9,718 nucleotides of DNA, from NCBI GenBank assembly GCA_016777395.1, contig JADHRO010000063.1:1-9718 (forward strand), in the 5' to 3' direction. The notes under the pieces are model-generated. The model made no database searches and was not told the DNA's origin. It worked only from the letters and a program-made list of their open reading frames with translations. A program made the translations under genes and the position numbers. The DNA is from Chitinophagales bacterium. Lineage in GTDB: Bacteria > Bacteroidota > Bacteroidia > Chitinophagales > UBA8649. This document shows, in pieces, positions 7,602-9,718 of the stretch (within the stretch, counting starts at the first letter, position 1; each line of letters starts with the position of its first letter).

Positions 7602-7675
7602 GAAAAAAGGGCTGCAAATGTTAGCTTGAATGAAATTCGGAGAAGTATTAAACCTATCTATATTAATCTTCGAGC

Positions 7676-8023
7676 CTACCCTTTCGGATACTTCTGCATC
7701 GCCTCTTCCATTTTATCATTGATTTGAAAAGATATTATATGCCAAAACATGATAAAATCGGATATTAAACTATAGAAGGGGTATTTAAAAGTCGCCGGCT
7801 TATTCTTTTCAAAAAAGAAATGACCAAACCAAGCAAAACCATATCCAGCTAAAGGTAAAAACCAAAGCAAGCTATATTGACCATTTTTTACAGCAATTAT
7901 TAGAATAACGAAGAATAAAGTTGTGCCAATAAAATGTGTATTTCTGGTACTTTTTAAGCTGTGTTCACTTAAATAATATGGATAGAATTCAGCCAAGGAT
8001 TTAAATTGAGGTGCGTTGGACAT
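7676..8023 (-). CDS. DUF962 / Mpo1-like membrane protein
   Basis: A 115-residue protein of the DUF962 family, which includes yeast Mpo1, an Fe(II)-dependent dioxygenase that shortens 2-hydroxy fatty acids by one carbon (alpha-oxidation). Family landmarks are intact: FYPYYLSEH (13-21), TRNTHFIGT (26-34), AGYGFAWFGHFFFEKNKPATF (59-79) and YPFYSLISDFIMFWH (81-95). Histidines H21, H30, H68 and H95 are candidate metal ligands. Two hydrophobic segments (about 31-45 and 50-66) indicate membrane insertion. It is shorter than yeast Mpo1 but normal for bacterial members. Enzyme activity in bacteria is inferred from the family. Start is ATG at 8023. The upstream neighbour is a dead sigma factor gene, so the promoter probably lies in 8024-8112, where I see no strong consensus. 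Confidence 0.88.
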   Translation of the reverse strand: MSNAPQFKSLAEFYPYYLSEHSLKSTRNTHFIGTTLFFVILIIAVKNGQYSLLWFLPLAGYGFAWFGHFFFEKNKPATFKYPFYSLISDFIMFWHIISFQINDKMEEAMQKYPKG

Positions 8024-8112
8024 AATGAATAGTTTACTTTAAAGTTATTAAAAATTCCTAAAATGATGCGCTCGGAGGGTACATCATCTAATTCAGCTAT
8101 GGTGTTTTAAGA
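8024..8112. other. Gap between the sigma remnant and the DUF962 gene
   Basis: Together with the sigma pseudogene and the 33-bp spacer up to 8373 this makes a 350-bp stretch without an intact gene. The 89 bases here continue the remnant's frame without recognisable sigma region 4 helices. On the minus strand there is a TAACTTTA box (8047-8040), a 7-of-8 match to the -7 element, but no TTG at the right distance. I see no RNA gene or repeat. Confidence 0.4.
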
Positions 8113-8340
8113 TTATCTGTGCCCCTTTTTAGCTTTAATAAAATCTAAATATTTATTGATCGTGACTCTAGAGAGCCAAGTTGAGCATTTAGATTCGTGC
8201 TTGAATTTATTAAAATGCTCCTATATTGCGACAAAAACACCTTGGGTTATTTCTTCGGCATCCTCTGGGTTTTGGGTATAACTCAAAGCTAAACTATACA
8301 CTAAGTTCTTGTACTCTTGATCTATTGATTCTACATTCAA
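8113..8340 (-). pseudogene. Decayed ECF sigma factor gene (region 2 only, in-frame stop)
   Basis: Translating the minus strand from TTG at 8340 gives 39 codons containing YKNLVYSLALSYTQNPEDAE then EITQGVFVAI, which is sigma-70 region 2.1/2.2. A TAG follows at 8223-8221. The same frame then resumes with EHFNKFKHESKCSTWLSRVT and INKYLDFIKAKKGHR, which is region 2.3/2.4, and ends at TAA 8115-8113. Together these form a nearly complete region 2 with one stop replacing a residue (W, Y or Q) and no frameshift. Nothing resembling the region 4 promoter-binding helix follows before the DUF962 gene, so the 3' half is deleted or worn beyond recognition. The TTG may be a decayed ATG. The remnant begins 33 bp after the esterase stop and may be co-transcribed with it. 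It is not a copy of the intact sigma gene at 2533: the region 2 sequences differ clearly. Confidence 0.87.
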
Positions 8341-8373
8341 TTATTTAGATTTTTGCTTGATAAAATTCTTGAT

Positions 8374-9018
8374 TTACTGCAAGATTTCTTTTATCAATTC
8401 AAGGCCTTTATTTTCAATTTTATGCTTCCCCTGATATGAATATGCTTTGACAAAAAAGTGTTTTGATTTTATCATTGTTTGCACCTTTTCCACTTGAGAT
8501 TTACTAACAAATACATCTTTATCTCCATAAATCAAGTGAAAACTCAAGTCTTTAGGAAGAGCATTCCAATTTAAATCATGAGCAGGCGCACCTCCATAGA
8601 GAAAGAGCTTAGAAAATGTAATCCATCGATTACAGCATAATCTGCTCGCAGTTGCAGCACCTTGAGAAAAACCCAGGCATGCATAGGCAACCCCTTTCAT
8701 CGGCAACTGACTTTGCACTTCTTGCAATACGCTTTCCAGATAATGCATCGTATCCAATATCTCATTTTCCCTTTCTAAACTTGTCATCCAGCTTGAACTA
8801 GGATAGGAAGAGAAATCTTTCCAATAAAACTTGGATAAGCCCTCGGGGGCAACTACTAAAGTATTTTCATCTTGGAGCGAAGCAAAAGCCTCCAAAAAAT
8901 CATCCGCATTTTGCGCATAGCCATGCAGCACGACAAGAACCTGTTTAATTTTATCATTAATTTGACCTGATAAAAAATATCTAGCGGTACGCTGAACATG
9001 AACATAATGCTTCTCCAT
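8374..9018 (-). CDS. Phospholipase/carboxylesterase-type alpha/beta hydrolase
   Basis: A serine hydrolase of the carboxylesterase/acyl-protein thioesterase type, about 214 residues, the usual size. Numbering from the GTG at 9024, the oxyanion loop is LHGYAQNADDF (33-43), the nucleophile S120 sits in GFSQGAA, the acid is D170 in GDKDVFV and the base is H201 in GKHKIENKG. The sequence is thus a complete Ser-Asp-His triad. No signal peptide is visible, so it is probably cytoplasmic, hydrolysing small esters, lysolipids or thioesters; the substrate is not known. The ATG at 9018 is preferred over the GTG two codons upstream, though no ribosome site decides. It diverges from purK, and its stop is followed 33 bp later by the sigma factor remnant. 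Confidence 0.88.
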   Translation of the reverse strand: MEKHYVHVQRTARYFLSGQINDKIKQVLVVLHGYAQNADDFLEAFASLQDENTLVVAPEGLSKFYWKDFSSYPSSSWMTSLERENEILDTMHYLESVLQEVQSQLPMKGVAYACLGFSQGAATASRLCCNRWITFSKLFLYGGAPAHDLNWNALPKDLSFHLIYGDKDVFVSKSQVEKVQTMIKSKHFFVKAYSYQGKHKIENKGLELIKEILQ

Positions 9019-9025
9019 ATCCACG

Positions 9026-9049
9026 AAGCTAATAAAATTTAGCTTTTTT
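9026..9049. repeat. Small hairpin with T-run in the esterase/purK divergent gap
   Basis: AAGCTAA (9026-9032) and TTAGCTT (9039-9045) form a 7-bp inverted repeat around a 6-base loop, followed by a T-run to 9049 on the plus strand. Form is that of a weak terminator, but it lies between two divergent starts, only 26 bp before purK. It might be a regulatory site or chance. No clean -33/-7 promoter was found for either gene in this 56-bp gap. Confidence 0.35.
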
Positions 9050-9074
9050 GCTCAATACTTTTTACTTTTACGCC

Positions 9075-9718
9075 ATGATGAATGATTCTTTTCCATTAGC
9101 AACAAGTATAGGAATTCTAGGGGGCGGCCAATTGGGCAGGATGTTTATTGAAAATGCATTGCGATATGACGTTCAAATTCATGTCTTAGATCCTTCCGAA
9201 AATGCTCCTTGTGCGCATCTTACGCCCTACTTCACCCAGGGAGATTTTAAAGATTTTGACACAGTTTATGCCTTTGGGAAAAACCTGGATGTGGTAACTA
9301 TTGAAATAGAGCACGTTAATACTGATGCTTTGCGCAAACTGGAAGCAGAAGGAGTGAAAGTTATTCCCAGCGCCAAGGCGATCGAAACCATAAAAGACAA
9401 AGGCCTTCAAAAACAGTTTTATATCGATTATGAAATTCGAAGTTCTTTGTTTCGCTTAGTAGAAAATAGCGCTGAGCTGAATAAGCATGAATCTTTTTTA
9501 CCTTTCTTTCAGAAAGCAAGAAAAGATGGATATGATGGTAAAGGAGTCCTTTCAATAAAAACTAAGGAAGATTTTTGTAAAGCTTTTGACGTCCCATCAG
9601 TATTAGAGAAAAGCGTAGATATAGACAAAGAAATATCAGTAATTGTAGCCAGAGATCAATACGGGAATTCAGTGACTTATCCTGTCGTGGAGTTAGTTTT
9701 TGATCCCGTTTATAATCT
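9075..9718 (+). CDS. purK: PurK, N5-carboxyaminoimidazole ribonucleotide synthase (partial, 3' end outside window)
   Basis: ATP-grasp enzyme of de novo purine synthesis; it carboxylates aminoimidazole ribonucleotide with bicarbonate and ATP, and PurE then rearranges the product. About 214 of the usual 355-385 codons are present. Visible: GILGGGQLGRM (13-23) starting the N-terminal Rossmann-like domain, the LDPSENAPCAH and QGDFKDFDTV blocks, EIEHVN, KDKGLQKQFY leading into the ATP-grasp domain, ARKDGYDGKGV of the ATP-binding loop, and the VDIDKEISVIVAR strand. The segment after KQFY reads IDYEIRSSLF, where IPT-type residues are more common; this is a mild change. The C-terminal part with the metal-binding residues is outside the window. 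Two ATGs stand in tandem (9075 and 9078); either may start. The next gene cannot be seen, so linkage to purE is not shown. Confidence 0.96.
   Translation, partial: MMNDSFPLATSIGILGGGQLGRMFIENALRYDVQIHVLDPSENAPCAHLTPYFTQGDFKDFDTVYAFGKNLDVVTIEIEHVNTDALRKLEAEGVKVIPSAKAIETIKDKGLQKQFYIDYEIRSSLFRLVENSAELNKHESFLPFFQKARKDGYDGKGVLSIKTKEDFCKAFDVPSVLEKSVDIDKEISVIVARDQYGNSVTYPVVELVFDPVYN

Noticed and set aside
7503..7727. Plus-strand frame of 74 codons between the thiolase and DUF962 genes
   Set aside because: It overlaps the end of the DUF962 gene, has no recognisable motif and covers the thiolase promoter region. It is probably not coding.
9186..9555. Two minus-strand open frames inside purK
   Set aside because: They lie opposite a clear purK coding frame, resemble no family and overlap each other. 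They are chance frames.
1..9718. CRISPR array, tRNA, rRNA, insertion sequence or prophage
   Set aside because: No spaced direct-repeat array, cloverleaf-like sequence, rRNA motif, transposase or phage protein was seen on either strand.

Overview
The window is AT-rich and looks like ordinary chromosome from a Bacteroidota bacterium, most likely Flavobacteriia or Cytophagia. Three things point there. A secreted protein carries a type IX secretion (Por) C-terminal sorting domain. Gene starts lack clear Shine-Dalgarno sites, and some upstream regions carry Bacteroidota-type -33 TTG / -7 TAnnTTTG promoter elements. The UvrA, PurK, DUF962 and DUF1295 proteins have the sequence flavour of that phylum. 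Genus cannot be told from this window.

Layout, left to right. uvrA (minus strand, 3' end beyond the left edge, TTG start) diverges from a complete ECF sigma factor gene (plus). A strong bidirectional terminator separates the sigma gene from a convergent LpxH-like metallophosphoesterase gene (minus). That gene diverges from a DUF1295 membrane-protein gene (plus) across a short region holding a perfect 18-bp palindrome. Then come minus-strand genes: an ABA4-like (DUF4281) membrane protein whose start overlaps the stop of the upstream T9SS-secreted protein gene, a thiolase, a DUF962/Mpo1-like membrane protein, the decayed remains of a second ECF sigma factor (8113-8340), and a serine esterase. 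The last gene, purK (plus, cut by the right edge), diverges from the esterase.

Functionally this is a mix of housekeeping (UvrA excision repair, PurK purine synthesis) and membrane or lipid genes (LpxH-like hydrolase, DUF1295, thiolase, Mpo1-like, esterase). Only the secreted protein and ABA4-like pair looks like a tightly coupled operon. There is no CRISPR array, tRNA, rRNA, insertion sequence or phage gene. I do not see a clear undescribed multi-gene system. The points most worth a second look are the broken ECF sigma gene, the coupled CX4CH-secreted/ABA4-like pair, and the operator-like palindrome.
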